Assembly: GCF_000177675.1 (NCBI RefSeq)
Contig: NZ_ADGX01000043.1
Span: forward strand, 1-63,301
Origin: Parafrankia sp. EUN1f
GTDB taxonomy: Bacteria > Actinomycetota > Actinomycetes > Frankiales > Frankiaceae
Reading direction: 5' to 3'
Length of the DNA: 63,301 bases
How positions within the stretch are numbered: the first letter of the stretch is position 1; every line of letters starts with the position of its first letter. This document shows, one piece after another, positions 50,517 through 59,054 of this stretch. Below the pieces are notes generated by a model that was given only the letters and a program-made list of their open reading frames with translations, did not search any database and was not told where the DNA came from. Both the position numbers and the translations under genes were made by a program.

Positions 50517-51908
50517 CTACATCAACAGGGTGGCGATCAGCGCGACCGCGAATCCGACGATCAGCAGCAGGCCGAACGCGGCCGCAACAGCCCCGCCGAG
50601 GTTGATGGGAGGCGGCGGCGGTTGCGGCAGCCGCGAAGATGCCTGACCGGTGGGCCGAGCGGTGGGCCGAATGGTCGGCCTGGCCGGTTGTCCAGGCACG
50701 TTCGGAGGGGTCGGCGTCGCTCGGCTGGTCCTCCCCGGGCTCGTCACGGTCGTGGGCGGTACGGGTGGTACAGGCGTTATGGGCGGTACAGGCGTTACGG
50801 GTGGTGGCCGGTTTGACGACGTTCCCGGCGGGCTTCCCCTCTCCCGCGGGCGGTTGACCGGCCGCCAGTTCGTTACGTGCGGTCCGGACGTCGTCGGGGC
50901 CGTCGCGGAGGTCGCCGTCGTCGGGGACGTCGCGGAGGTCGCCGTCGTCGGGGCCGTCGGTGGGGAGGCCGTCGGGCGCGACTTCGCGTCAGGCCTCGTG
51001 CCCGACTTCACGGCGGGCTTCGAAGGGGCCTCCGCGCTGTCTGCCCGGTCGCCGGTCAGCGCCGCCACCAGCTTTCTGATCGCCGGGCGTGTCTGCTTCG
51101 GCCGCTGGCTGTTCGTCATCGCGACGAGGACCGCGGCAGCGGGATCTCCGGGCTCCAGCCGGCTCAGCGCCATCGGCAGCTCGACGAGGCTGCGCTCGCC
51201 GGTCAGGACACGGGCGACCAGCAGGCCGACGCGGTACCGGTCGGTGGTGTTGTCCATGGGCCCGGACGGGACCTGCGGGTCTTCCCAGCCGGTGCTCTCC
51301 ACCCACGGCCGGGAGCCGAACCGGCAGGAGTCCATGTCAATGATGTAGATCCCGTCACTCGACGGATTCCACAGCGCGTTCCGGTAGGACCAGTCGCCGT
51401 AGACGATGCCCGCGTCCTCGAACAGGGCGCCGATTCTGGCGATCAGCAGGCCGATCGCGCGGCGCCCGGCGCTCGACGGGACCCGTAGGCCCCGCGACGT
51501 CTGCCACTGCTCTGACTGGCAGAGCATGTCCACGGCGAAGATCTCCGTGGTTGCGATCTTCTTGCCGTTGCGGCTCAGGTGGCCGCTGTACCCACTGGGC
51601 GCCAGCGGGAGCACGACACCGACCGTCCGACCGGCGTCGACGATCCTGGCGACGGGCCAGGACGTCGACGCGTCGACGAGGTCGCGCTCGTCCTGGGACA
51701 GCCGGCCCGGCAGGCTGATCAGCCGGTCGAGATCGTCGTCATCGGGCGCCATGCCCGGCTTGTAGATCTTCGCGAGCCAGCCGGAACACCCCTGGATCTC
51801 GTAGATCACCTGGCTCTCGCCCGCACCGGGCGAGATCTCCCTCTCCCGGCGGCGCACCGCCGGATAGTCGACGATGCGCGGGAAGGGCTGGTCCGACCAG
51901 GCTGTCAT
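50517..51908 (-). CDS. atypical membrane-anchored protein-kinase-like protein
   Basis: 463 residues, overlapping the PP2C gene by ATGA. The kinase-like fold spans residues about 25-290: an ATP-lysine candidate in GWLAKIYKPG, a catalytic loop YGDWSYRNALW (D172, N177; canonical HRD replaced by YGD) and IIDMDSCRFGSR as the metal-binding segment (DMD instead of DFG). PMDNTTDRYRVGLLVARVLTG resembles the later helices. The middle (about 295-430) is an unstructured Pro/Thr/Ala region with APTTATSATSPTTATSA-type repeats. A C-terminal membrane segment GAVAAAFGLLLIVGFAVALIATLLM anchors it. This is the HipA/helix-hairpin-type kinase seen beside vWA and PP2C genes. Activity is likely but unproven because two motifs deviate. 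Confidence 0.8.
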   Translation of the reverse strand: MTAWSDQPFPRIVDYPAVRRREREISPGAGESQVIYEIQGCSGWLAKIYKPGMAPDDDDLDRLISLPGRLSQDERDLVDASTSWPVARIVDAGRTVGVVLPLAPSGYSGHLSRNGKKIATTEIFAVDMLCQSEQWQTSRGLRVPSSAGRRAIGLLIARIGALFEDAGIVYGDWSYRNALWNPSSDGIYIIDMDSCRFGSRPWVESTGWEDPQVPSGPMDNTTDRYRVGLLVARVLTGERSLVELPMALSRLEPGDPAAAVLVAMTNSQRPKQTRPAIRKLVAALTGDRADSAEAPSKPAVKSGTRPDAKSRPTASPPTAPTTATSATSPTTATSATAPTTSGPHVTNWRPVNRPRERGSPPGTSSNRPPPVTPVPPITPVPPVPPTTVTSPGRTSRATPTPPNVPGQPARPTIRPTARPTGQASSRLPQPPPPPINLGGAVAAAFGLLLIVGFAVALIATLLM

Positions 51909-53440
51909 CGGCGCACCCGCCGGGGAGCGGCGGCCAGGTCAGCGCCCTGCGCCGGCTGGTCGCACCACACGACGACGGCCGTGCGGTCGTCGATGAAGGT
52001 CTTTGCCTCGAAGCTGATGTCCTGGATGAACGAGGGCAGGGCGGGGGGCGTCGCCCACCGGCTGGCGAACCAGTGGTGCGCGCCCGGGATCCCCGTCAGC
52101 GCGTCGCTCACACCGTCGGACATGAGCGCGACGACAGCGCCGGCAGGGAGCAGCTTGTAGGTGTCGACGGCCTCACCGTGCGAGTAGGGCAGGAACCGGC
52201 TCAGCGTGTTGGCGTCCATGCCACCGTCCTTGCGGTCCCCGGCGACCTGGGCCCAGCCGGTGCCGGGCGGTGCGGTCTGCAGCCAGGCGGAGAGATCGGC
52301 CAGATGCCCGAACCAGGCATTACGGTGGCCGTCTCTGGTCGGGTGGACCGAGATGACGGCGGCGATCAGGCCGGTCCGCACATCCCGCTCGGTCATCGCC
52401 CGGCCTTCCAGCGAGCCGAGGATCGTGCCCGACGCCTCCTTGAACACCTCGACGGCGGAGAGGTCCTCGGGGGTCGCGCCGGCGTCCAGGTCGCGGCGCA
52501 GAACCGCGACGGCGGTGCTGACGGCGACGGTTGCTCCGTGGTCGGAGCGGGCGCTGTCGGACATGCCGTCCGCGATGGCGACGATCAGGTGGCGGCCGGA
52601 TGTGTCGCGGCCGAGCCGGTAGGCGTCCTGGCGCGGTGTCGCCGGGTCCGAGCTGCGGTGGCCAGGCCCGATGATCGACGCGGCCCGCACCTCGAGCGTT
52701 CCGAGTCGTGCCTGGTCGGCGGCCACCGCAGGCTGCGTGGACACGACCGGCAGGTACCACGGGCTGCGCGTGGAGTCAGAGGGCTGGCCGAGCAGCGGAA
52801 CCTCGGCGGGTTGCCGGCCGTGGTCCGGCCTGGGTGTGGAATACGAGCCGGTGTCGGGCTGGCCGTCGCTGGGCAGCCACGAAGACGGCTCCACCGGGCC
52901 GGTCACCGGGGGCGCCTGGGGCCCCTGCCCGCCTGTTTCCGGTCTGGCACGGGGCGGCCCGCCGCTGCCGCCGCTGCCACCGTCATCGGTGGCGTGTGGC
53001 AGCGATGACGGTGGTGGTGATGATGACGCCTGGTCGCCCGGCTTCTCCCGCCCGGATTTTCCGCTGATTTTTCCGCCAGCCTTCCCAATGGATTTCCCAA
53101 TGGATTTTTCACGGGCTGTCCCGTTGCTCTTGCTGCTCCCGCCGCTCTGGCCGGCCTGGGACACGATCGGCGAGCCAGCCGACCTGGCGCGGAGCCTGCG
53201 CCACAGGTGGAACAGCGGGATTCCCAGGATGAGCACGACCCCTCCGCCGGCGAAGAAGATTGCTCCGATCCGGAGGTGGCGATACCACAGCGAGGTGATT
53301 CCGGCCGTGACGAGCAGGCAGACGACGAAGAAGAACGTCAGCACGAGGACCAGAAGCACGAATTCGAGTCGGTCGTCACGGGACCGGCCTGGCGGATGCG
53401 CAGGGATGTCGGCGTTCTGACGCAGCGTGCCGCCCACCAT
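51905..53440 (-). CDS. membrane PP2C-like serine/threonine phosphatase
   Basis: About 511 residues. ATG 53440 is preferred because GGAG lies five bases upstream (GTG 53443 overlaps it). Two membrane segments near the N-terminus (FVLLVLVLTFFFVVCLLVTAGI and IGAIFFAGGGVVLILGIPLFHLW) are followed by a long Ser/Pro/Gly-rich cytosolic linker and a PP2C domain from residue about 240. That domain has RQDAYRLGRD, VAIADGMSDSARSDHGATVAVSTAVAVL, VVALMSDGVSDALTG and a closing DDRTAVVVWCD, giving the metal-binding aspartates. It lies between the SPFH-like gene (TGATG overlap) and the kinase-like gene (ATGA overlap), so phosphatase and kinase form an antagonistic pair. Confidence 0.88.
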   Translation of the reverse strand: MVGGTLRQNADIPAHPPGRSRDDRLEFVLLVLVLTFFFVVCLLVTAGITSLWYRHLRIGAIFFAGGGVVLILGIPLFHLWRRLRARSAGSPIVSQAGQSGGSSKSNGTAREKSIGKSIGKAGGKISGKSGREKPGDQASSSPPPSSLPHATDDGGSGGSGGPPRARPETGGQGPQAPPVTGPVEPSSWLPSDGQPDTGSYSTPRPDHGRQPAEVPLLGQPSDSTRSPWYLPVVSTQPAVAADQARLGTLEVRAASIIGPGHRSSDPATPRQDAYRLGRDTSGRHLIVAIADGMSDSARSDHGATVAVSTAVAVLRRDLDAGATPEDLSAVEVFKEASGTILGSLEGRAMTERDVRTGLIAAVISVHPTRDGHRNAWFGHLADLSAWLQTAPPGTGWAQVAGDRKDGGMDANTLSRFLPYSHGEAVDTYKLLPAGAVVALMSDGVSDALTGIPGAHHWFASRWATPPALPSFIQDISFEAKTFIDDRTAVVVWCDQPAQGADLAAAPRRVRR

Positions 53441-54756
53441 CACAACTCCGGCCTGCGTCGAGGCCTCCAGCCGATGACCTGTGCGCCGCCCTGGCCTTCG
53501 GTGGGCTCGGCGTCGTCGTCCAGCAGCGGCTCGGTGAGCGGCTCCTCGTCCTCCTCCGGTGTTTCCCAGCTCGGAGTGGGGCCTGTTCCGGTCGCGCCCG
53601 CCCGCTCGGCGCCGGCCGGGCGGGTGACCCGCCGGTGGCCGATGACGTTCGGGCTCGGCGCGCCCGTCGACGGCGGCTCCTCGTCCCAGGTCTCGGGAGG
53701 CGGCGCGGACGACTGCCGGCTGCCGGACGGCTGCTGGCCGCCGGACGGCGTGGCCGGCTGCTGGCTCCCGGGCGGCAGCGCCCCCGGAGCGCCGCCGCCG
53801 GGCGGCGTGAGCTGGGCAGGCGCGGCCGGGGGTGCGATCTGGGGTGCTCCATAAGGCGGCTGGAGCGCGGGTCCGGAGATCGAGACCCCGGTGCCCTCGA
53901 GGATCCCCTGCACGGCGGCCCGCTCGATCAGGCCGGCGGCGATGAACCTCTCGATCATCTGCAGCTGGAAGTTCCGGTCCTCGGTCCGACGCGCACCGAT
54001 CGCCGCCAGCAGACCGCCCGTGTCGTCCGGGTGCGTCGCGAGGTGACGCAGCGTCAGCTCGTCCACCCCGGGGAGGGTGGCACGCAGCGCCACCAGCCGT
54101 TCCTCGACGCGGCGCAGGTCACCCTGCTGCGAGATGCCCGCCAGTGTGTTCGCGTGGTGGGCCGACGCACTCTCGTCGGCGAACCGGTCGAGCATCTGCT
54201 GGCGCTCCCGGTCCTTGAGCACCTGCGCCTGGATCCACTCCTGGTTGCCCTGCTCACGGGACAGCCGCACGCTCACCCGGAAGAGCGTGATGCCCTCGGG
54301 CAGGGCCAGCGGGTGCCCGCGCAGCCGGATGTTGAGCGCGCTCTCGGCCTGGCCCGGGTCGGCCTGGTCGAAGCCGCGGGTGATCGGCGCCATCAGGTCG
54401 AGCAGATGCGACCGGGCGACCGCCAGACCGTCGGCGACCCTGCGCAGGACCACCTCGCGGGCGTCGGTGACCCGCCAGCCGACGTCGATCGACGCCTGGA
54501 AGCTGAAGACGTCGTCCCGGCTGGGCAGGGTCTCCGTCAGGGTGCTCGTGTGGTCGGTGGTGTCGACGACGAACTGGGTCCGGTACCGCGCGGTGACGCA
54601 CTCGGACCAGGACGGCCGCCGGTCCAGCTGGAAGGCGTGGCCGTCGGCGTCGGCGACGACGATGGCGGTGCCGGGCCGGATCACGGGGCCCCGGCCGATG
54701 AGCCGTCGCTCCAGCGACTCCTCGTTCAGAATCAGCGCTACGGGTTGGTGGGCCAC
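53440..54756 (-). CDS. SPFH/band-7-like protein with disordered C-terminal tail
   Basis: About 438 residues. The GTG at 54756 begins one base after the NTPase stop and has AGGGGC upstream. The N-terminal half has an SPFH-like flow: IGRGPVIRPGTAIVVADADGHAFQL, TARYRTQFVVDTTDHTSTLTETLPSRDDVFSFQASIDVGWRVTDAREVVLRRVADGL, GITLFRVSVRLSREQGNQEWIQAQVLKDRERQQMLDRF. The centre is helical. The last 130 residues or so are Pro/Gly/Gln/Ser-rich and end in an acidic stretch (EEDEEPLTEPLLDDDAEPTEG) plus a basic tail. No membrane segment is visible. It may form a scaffold or ring; family placement is by pattern only. Confidence 0.65.
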   Translation of the reverse strand: MAHQPVALILNEESLERRLIGRGPVIRPGTAIVVADADGHAFQLDRRPSWSECVTARYRTQFVVDTTDHTSTLTETLPSRDDVFSFQASIDVGWRVTDAREVVLRRVADGLAVARSHLLDLMAPITRGFDQADPGQAESALNIRLRGHPLALPEGITLFRVSVRLSREQGNQEWIQAQVLKDRERQQMLDRFADESASAHHANTLAGISQQGDLRRVEERLVALRATLPGVDELTLRHLATHPDDTGGLLAAIGARRTEDRNFQLQMIERFIAAGLIERAAVQGILEGTGVSISGPALQPPYGAPQIAPPAAPAQLTPPGGGAPGALPPGSQQPATPSGGQQPSGSRQSSAPPPETWDEEPPSTGAPSPNVIGHRRVTRPAGAERAGATGTGPTPSWETPEEDEEPLTEPLLDDDAEPTEGQGGAQVIGWRPRRRPEL

Positions 54757-54757
54757 T

Positions 54758-57064
54758 TCAGCTGCCCCTTCTGGACGCGAGGTACTGGAGAACGGTCCGG
54801 GCGGTGTTCGGCGCGAGTGGTTCCGGGTCGGCGGCCAGCCACGACTGCGCGGCGTGCGCGACGCACCGGAGCGTGTGAGTGAGCTGGGGCCGGTTGACGA
54901 CGAGCTCGGCGAGGGCGCGCTGGGCGTTCGGCAGCAGATCGAGCATGATCGCCCAGATCTCCAGCGCGTAGTAGGTCGCCTCGCTGAAGTCCGAGTTGAA
55001 GGCCTTCTCCCAGAGGTAGACAACCTCGCGGCTGCGCGCCGGGTCGGTGACGGCGATCCGCAGCAGCAGCGGCCAGACCAACGTCTTGCCCGGGTTGGCC
55101 TGCGACGGCACGCGGTCGATCAGATTGACCGCGGCGACCAGGAACGCCAGCCGGCCGGTCATCGCGATCAGGGGCTCGCGCCGGTCGGCCCAGCGACACA
55201 GGTGCTCGAGCACCCGCGCGTCGATCTGGTCCTCGTTCTGTAGCAACAGCTCCACGACGCTGATGCAGATCGCGTTGGTCACCTCGAACGTTTCGGTGTC
55301 CGCGAGGGTCTCCAGCCGCCGCAGCGCCTCCGCCGGGTCCCGGGCACCGAGGCTGGCCCCGAACGCGCGGGCCGCGGTCGACCGCAGCTGGGGGTCGTCG
55401 TCGTACTCCCAGGAATAGACCAGGCCCTCCACCGCGGCGGCGAGATCCGGGTCCACCGCCGGCTCGTGCAGTGCGATTGCCGCGGCGTCGTGCTCCCAGG
55501 GGAGGTCGCTGCTCGCCCACGGAATGATTACCTGCGCGCAGACGATGTCGAACGCGAGAGCGGCCAGCGTGCCCGCGGTGACCGCGGCGCGCACCCGCAC
55601 GCTCTCCGTCGGGTGGCCGCCGAGGTACCGCAGCCAGGCCAGCAGCTCGGGGCGCAGCAGGTCGTACTCGTGCCAGGTGTGCAGCAGCACCCAGCCGGGG
55701 TAGCGAACGTCGTCGAACTGCGCGATGCCGGCCGGTGACGTGCCGCCGCGGTGTGCCTCGACCGTCGTGGCGGTCACCCGGGCCCGCATCCGCGCCAGCC
55801 GGGAGGTCCGGTCCCGGCCGAACCAGTCCGGCTGCGCTGGCGGGACGACCAGCTGACCGGGCGCCAGTGCCAGCCCGGCGTTGCCGGCGCGTGCCAGCCG
55901 GTGCTCAAGGGAGAGCGCGGCGTCCGCGATCGTCTCGTACGGCTCGCCCTGCAGCACCGCCAGCGCGATCGCGAGGGTCCGGCTCTCCACCCCCGGCGGC
56001 AGGCCCCTGAACCAGTCGGCGAAGGCGGCGTGATCCCGCGCCGCCACCTTCGCCCGGGCCGCCTTCACCAGGTCGCCGGTGGTGACGGCGCCGCCGGTCT
56101 CACTGCCGGCAGCGACATCGGCGAGGGTCCAGGCGACCGTGACGATCTCCTCCATGCGTGCCTGCGCACTCAGGGTCTCGGCGACGAAAGCGCGGACCGG
56201 GCCCCGGGTGAGCAAATGGCGGGCGCGGGCCCGGGCGCCGTCCCGGCTCACCCCGGGATGTTTCGCGAGCCGCCGGGCCAGATGCCCGGTGAGGACCTCG
56301 GTCTGGTCCGGCCGGCCGGTGAGCTCGGTGAGGGCGGTGGCGGTGTGCATGTCCGCGAGGCGCACGCTGTCCGCCATCGTCACCACGAGAAAGGCCCGGC
56401 GGCCGGCCAGCTGGCTGGTCACCGCGCTCAGGTCGAACTGGCCGAGGGCGTTCGCCTGGGACTGGCTGATGTTCGACAGCAGGTAGCCGGCACCCTCCTC
56501 GGGATGCTCCGTGACGAACTGGCGCAGGTCGGTGTCGGGTGCCAGCTCGAACAGCTTCTCTACCCGGGCGACCTGCAGCAGCCGTACCGCGGACGCGGTC
56601 TTGCCGGTGCCGGCGGGGCCGCGCATGACGACCAGATGGGATCGGGTGATGGCGTCCGCGAGTGCGGAGAAGCCCGGCGGCTCGACGAAGACCTCTGCCT
56701 GAGCCAGCTCCTCGGCGGACAACGGCCGCGACCGGACACCGGCGGCGCTGCGGTGGGTGTACTCGTGGCCGAAGAAGTTGTAGTTCGTCGGGGCCGCGGC
56801 GTAACCGGGGCCGAGGAAGTCGCGGCCGGCCTGCACGGTGGCCCGGTGCTCGCGCTCGGTGCTGAGCCGCGCCTGGGTCTCGCCCTGCGTGGCGCGGGCG
56901 GCACGCACATCGTCGCGGGCGGCCCCGCTGGGCGAGCGCCCGCTGCTGGGCCGCGGTGAGCCGTCTGGCTGCGGCGAGCTGCTCTGTTGTGGGCTGTCGT
57001 TTCCGCCCGCCGATGGGTTGCCGGGTGACTTCCCGACGCCTTCCTGACGGGGGTCGCCGGTCAC
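54758..57064 (-). CDS. P-loop NTPase with N-terminal shared adhesion motif and helical-repeat C-terminus
   Basis: A 768-residue protein, first gene of the leftward operon. Residues 1-75 are low-complexity (Ser/Pro/Arg then EREHRATVQ). Residues 79-97 read AGRDFLGPGYAAAPTNYNF, the same motif that ends the divergent TIR protein. A P-loop GPAGTGKTAS follows at 149-158, with AFLVVTMADSVRLADM a likely Walker B/sensor segment and EVLTGHLARRLAKHPGVSRDGARARA a lid-like helix. From about residue 380 the protein is all-helical with HEAT/TPR-like spacing (ELLAWLRYLGGHPTESVRVRAAVTAGTLAAL, LRSTAARAFGASLGARDPAEALRRLETLAD). This is the layout of a STAND-like sensor: adhesion motif, NTPase, repeat sensor. The class is inferred, not proven. 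Confidence 0.8.
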   Translation of the reverse strand: MTGDPRQEGVGKSPGNPSAGGNDSPQQSSSPQPDGSPRPSSGRSPSGAARDDVRAARATQGETQARLSTEREHRATVQAGRDFLGPGYAAAPTNYNFFGHEYTHRSAAGVRSRPLSAEELAQAEVFVEPPGFSALADAITRSHLVVMRGPAGTGKTASAVRLLQVARVEKLFELAPDTDLRQFVTEHPEEGAGYLLSNISQSQANALGQFDLSAVTSQLAGRRAFLVVTMADSVRLADMHTATALTELTGRPDQTEVLTGHLARRLAKHPGVSRDGARARARHLLTRGPVRAFVAETLSAQARMEEIVTVAWTLADVAAGSETGGAVTTGDLVKAARAKVAARDHAAFADWFRGLPPGVESRTLAIALAVLQGEPYETIADAALSLEHRLARAGNAGLALAPGQLVVPPAQPDWFGRDRTSRLARMRARVTATTVEAHRGGTSPAGIAQFDDVRYPGWVLLHTWHEYDLLRPELLAWLRYLGGHPTESVRVRAAVTAGTLAALAFDIVCAQVIIPWASSDLPWEHDAAAIALHEPAVDPDLAAAVEGLVYSWEYDDDPQLRSTAARAFGASLGARDPAEALRRLETLADTETFEVTNAICISVVELLLQNEDQIDARVLEHLCRWADRREPLIAMTGRLAFLVAAVNLIDRVPSQANPGKTLVWPLLLRIAVTDPARSREVVYLWEKAFNSDFSEATYYALEIWAIMLDLLPNAQRALAELVVNRPQLTHTLRCVAHAAQSWLAADPEPLAPNTARTVLQYLASRRGS

Positions 57065-57773
57065 CGCGTGCCTCGTGCGGGACGTGCGCCGAGGCAGTGC
57101 CGTCGCCGCCGGGCCCGTAAAAGCCCGCTCTGGTCGCGGTGGCTACGGGCCACGGTGGTATTACCAGTTGCGGTGCCATTGTGGGTCGCGGTGGTTTCGG
57201 TGGCCGCGCCCCGCGACCTGGCAGGGGTGAATCGCCGGAGAAGGTCAGCTGTAGGCACGCTCAGATCGATCATCTGCCCCCCCGTGGACAGCTTGCCTGG
57301 ATCGAACTCCTGGGGACGGATCCTACACTGACGATCAAGAGTCCGATTTCAGATATGTACGGCTTTCGGTGTCCGGTGCGGCTCGACGCGAGATGGGGGG
57401 CGCCAGGATGGTTGCCGTGCCCATGAGGGGTGTAGCAAGGTCCCGGCTGCGGGTCGCCGCTGCTGTCGCTGTCGCCACTGTTTCTGCTGATGAGCAAGAT
57501 TTGAGGATTCTGGTCGTCCACAACGACCGCAATCCTTCGATCTTCGCGGTCCGACCTCAGGGTCGCTTCCGTCCGAAAGGCGGAAAACTACACCTTTCGT
57601 AGAATTCACGACAGCATCCGACCGGGCCAGGGGGATCCAGCGGAGGCGGCGGCTGTCCACCTCGGCGGCCGAAGGGCACGCGACGACGAGTGCGGAGCCC
57701 GGGTCGTAGCGGGATGGTGCGACGCGTGCCCACTGATGGCTGATGCCGATTGTGTCGATGGCACACTGTTTGC
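57065..57773. promoter_or_regulatory. divergent region between the NTPase operon and the TIR gene
   Basis: This is 709 bases. It contains a dispersed repeat copy (57492-57540) and GGTCGCGGTGGCTACGGGCC/GGGTCGCGGTGGTTTCGG similarities at 57132-57200. An AT-richer patch at about 57325-57365 (GACGATCAAGAGTCCGATTTCAGATATGTACGG) could be a promoter for the leftward operon. 57730-57773 (GATGCCGATTGTGTCGATGGCACACTGTTTGC) precedes the TIR start without a clear ribosome binding site. No protein gene is supported. Confidence 0.4.
57492..57540. repeat. dispersed palindromic repeat, copy 6
   Basis: GAGCAAGATTTGAGGATTCTGGTCGT is followed after a few bases by an imperfect reverse complement, ACGACCGCAATCCTTCGA (57523-57540). 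The lead-in GCCGCTGCTGTCGCTG...GCTGATGAGCAAG and the core GAGGATTCTGGTCG match the other copies. It lies within the divergent control region of the TIR/NTPase locus. Confidence 0.65.
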
Positions 57774-58418
57774 GTGACTGGTAAGGGAAGCTTCGGCGCG
57801 GCGGCCACCGCCGGGGCCGGCTGGGACTACTTCGTCTCCTACACGCAGGCCGACCGGCGCTGGGCGGAGTGGATCGCCTGGCAGCTCGAGGAGACCGGCG
57901 GATTCCGGGTGCTGCTGCAGGCGTGGGACATGGTGCCCGGGACGAACATTGTCGTGGGCATGCAGGACGGTCTCACGCGCGCGGAGCGCACGATCGCGGT
58001 TTTGTCGGACGCCTACACGTATTCGCTGTTCAGCGCGGCCGAATGGCAGGCCACCTTCAGCGCCGACCCGAGCGGATTCAAACGCAAACTGCTCGTCGTG
58101 CGGGTCGAGGACTGCGCCCAGCCAGGCCTGCTCGGCCAGGTCGTCTCGTTTGACCTGTTCGGCATGCCCGAGGCCGAGGCTCGCGATGAACTGGTCAGAT
58201 GGGCCCGGCTTGCCGTCACCGGCGATCGGGCGAAGCCGCCCACCGCGCCGACCTTTCCGGGAGTTTCGACAGCTCCGGTGTTTCCCGGCGACGCGGCGCA
58301 GGCCGCACCATCGGGTGCGGGGGATGCGGGGACGCATATCTCGGCGGGGCGTGACATCTACGGCCCCGGCTACGCCGCGGCCCCCACGACCTACAACTTC
58401 GGCCCACGGGACGCCTGA
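57774..58418 (+). CDS. TIR-domain effector ending in the shared GPGYAAAPT motif
   Basis: A 214-residue protein from GTG 57774; TTG 57750 is an alternative, and no strong ribosome binding site is seen for either. Residues about 17-150 are a TIR_2-type domain: WDYFVSYTQADRRWAEWIAWQLEE, GFRVLLQAWDMVPG, IAVLSDAYTYSLFSAAEW with the expected NADase glutamate E90, RKLLVVRVEDC and VSFDLFGM. A Pro/Ala linker leads to the last 25 residues, which carry AGRDIYGPGYAAAPTTYNF (191-209), matching residues 79-97 of the divergent NTPase at 17 of 19 or slightly fewer positions. By analogy with effector-associated and amyloid-signalling motifs, this tail should recruit the TIR to the NTPase. TIR activity would deplete NAD+. 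The link is inference. Confidence 0.85.
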   Translation: MTGKGSFGAAATAGAGWDYFVSYTQADRRWAEWIAWQLEETGGFRVLLQAWDMVPGTNIVVGMQDGLTRAERTIAVLSDAYTYSLFSAAEWQATFSADPSGFKRKLLVVRVEDCAQPGLLGQVVSFDLFGMPEAEARDELVRWARLAVTGDRAKPPTAPTFPGVSTAPVFPGDAAQAAPSGAGDAGTHISAGRDIYGPGYAAAPTTYNFGPRDA

Positions 58419-58454
58419 GGATTCCGGGTGACGGTGAAAAAGCACCGGGGGAGG

Positions 58455-59054
58455 TCACAATGTCGGGACCCCGTCGGGCGCCTGGTAGTTGCCCAGCATG
58501 CGCTCGACCAGTGCGCGGGTCTCACTGTGGCCCTCGTTGACCCCGAGTATGTCCTCGTCGATGAGGCCGCGGCTGACGGCGCCGATGAGGAACAAGATCG
58601 CCGCAGGCGTGAGGTCGTCGTGCGCCAGGCCGTAGTCGGCCAGGTGGCCCGCGAGCAGTTCGGCCTGTTGGCGCCGGAAACGGCGCGAGTACTCGGCGAT
58701 CTCGTCCCGGATGCTCTTGCGGTGGTTGGCGAGCGCCATGAACTCGGTCAGCAGCGCGGTGCGCACCGGTTCGAGGCTGAACTCCCACAGGGCACGCAGC
58801 GGGTCGGGTCCCGCCAGTGCTTCGGCCTGCCGTTGGAAGTTCTTCTCCGCCCCGCGCCGGAAGAGCGCGAGGAAGAGGTCGTCCAGGGTGGGGAAGTAGT
58901 AGTGGATCAGGGCTGGGGTGACGCCGGCCGCCTTGGCCACACTGCGTGAGCTCACACTGGCGTAGCCCTCCTGGCGCATCAGCCTTTCGGTGACGTTGAG
59001 GAGCAGTGCGCGCGTCTGCGAGCTCTCCGTGCCGGTGCGGCGAGGACTGGTCAT
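58455..59054 (-). CDS. TetR-family transcriptional regulator
   Basis: 199 residues. The ATG at 59054 overlaps the stop of the fragment upstream (ATGA). The N-terminal helix-turn-helix is RALLLNVTERLMRQEGYASVSSRSVAKAAGVTPALIHYYFPTLDDLFLALFRR. The C-terminal ligand-binding part has WEFSLEPVRTALLTEFMALANHRKSIRDEIAEYSRRFRRQQAELL and a hydrophobic end ILFLIGAVSRGLIDEDILGV. No specific ligand can be named. It may have been co-expressed with the hydrolase-like gene whose fragment precedes it. Confidence 0.92.
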   Translation of the reverse strand: MTSPRRTGTESSQTRALLLNVTERLMRQEGYASVSSRSVAKAAGVTPALIHYYFPTLDDLFLALFRRGAEKNFQRQAEALAGPDPLRALWEFSLEPVRTALLTEFMALANHRKSIRDEIAEYSRRFRRQQAELLAGHLADYGLAHDDLTPAAILFLIGAVSRGLIDEDILGVNEGHSETRALVERMLGNYQAPDGVPTL

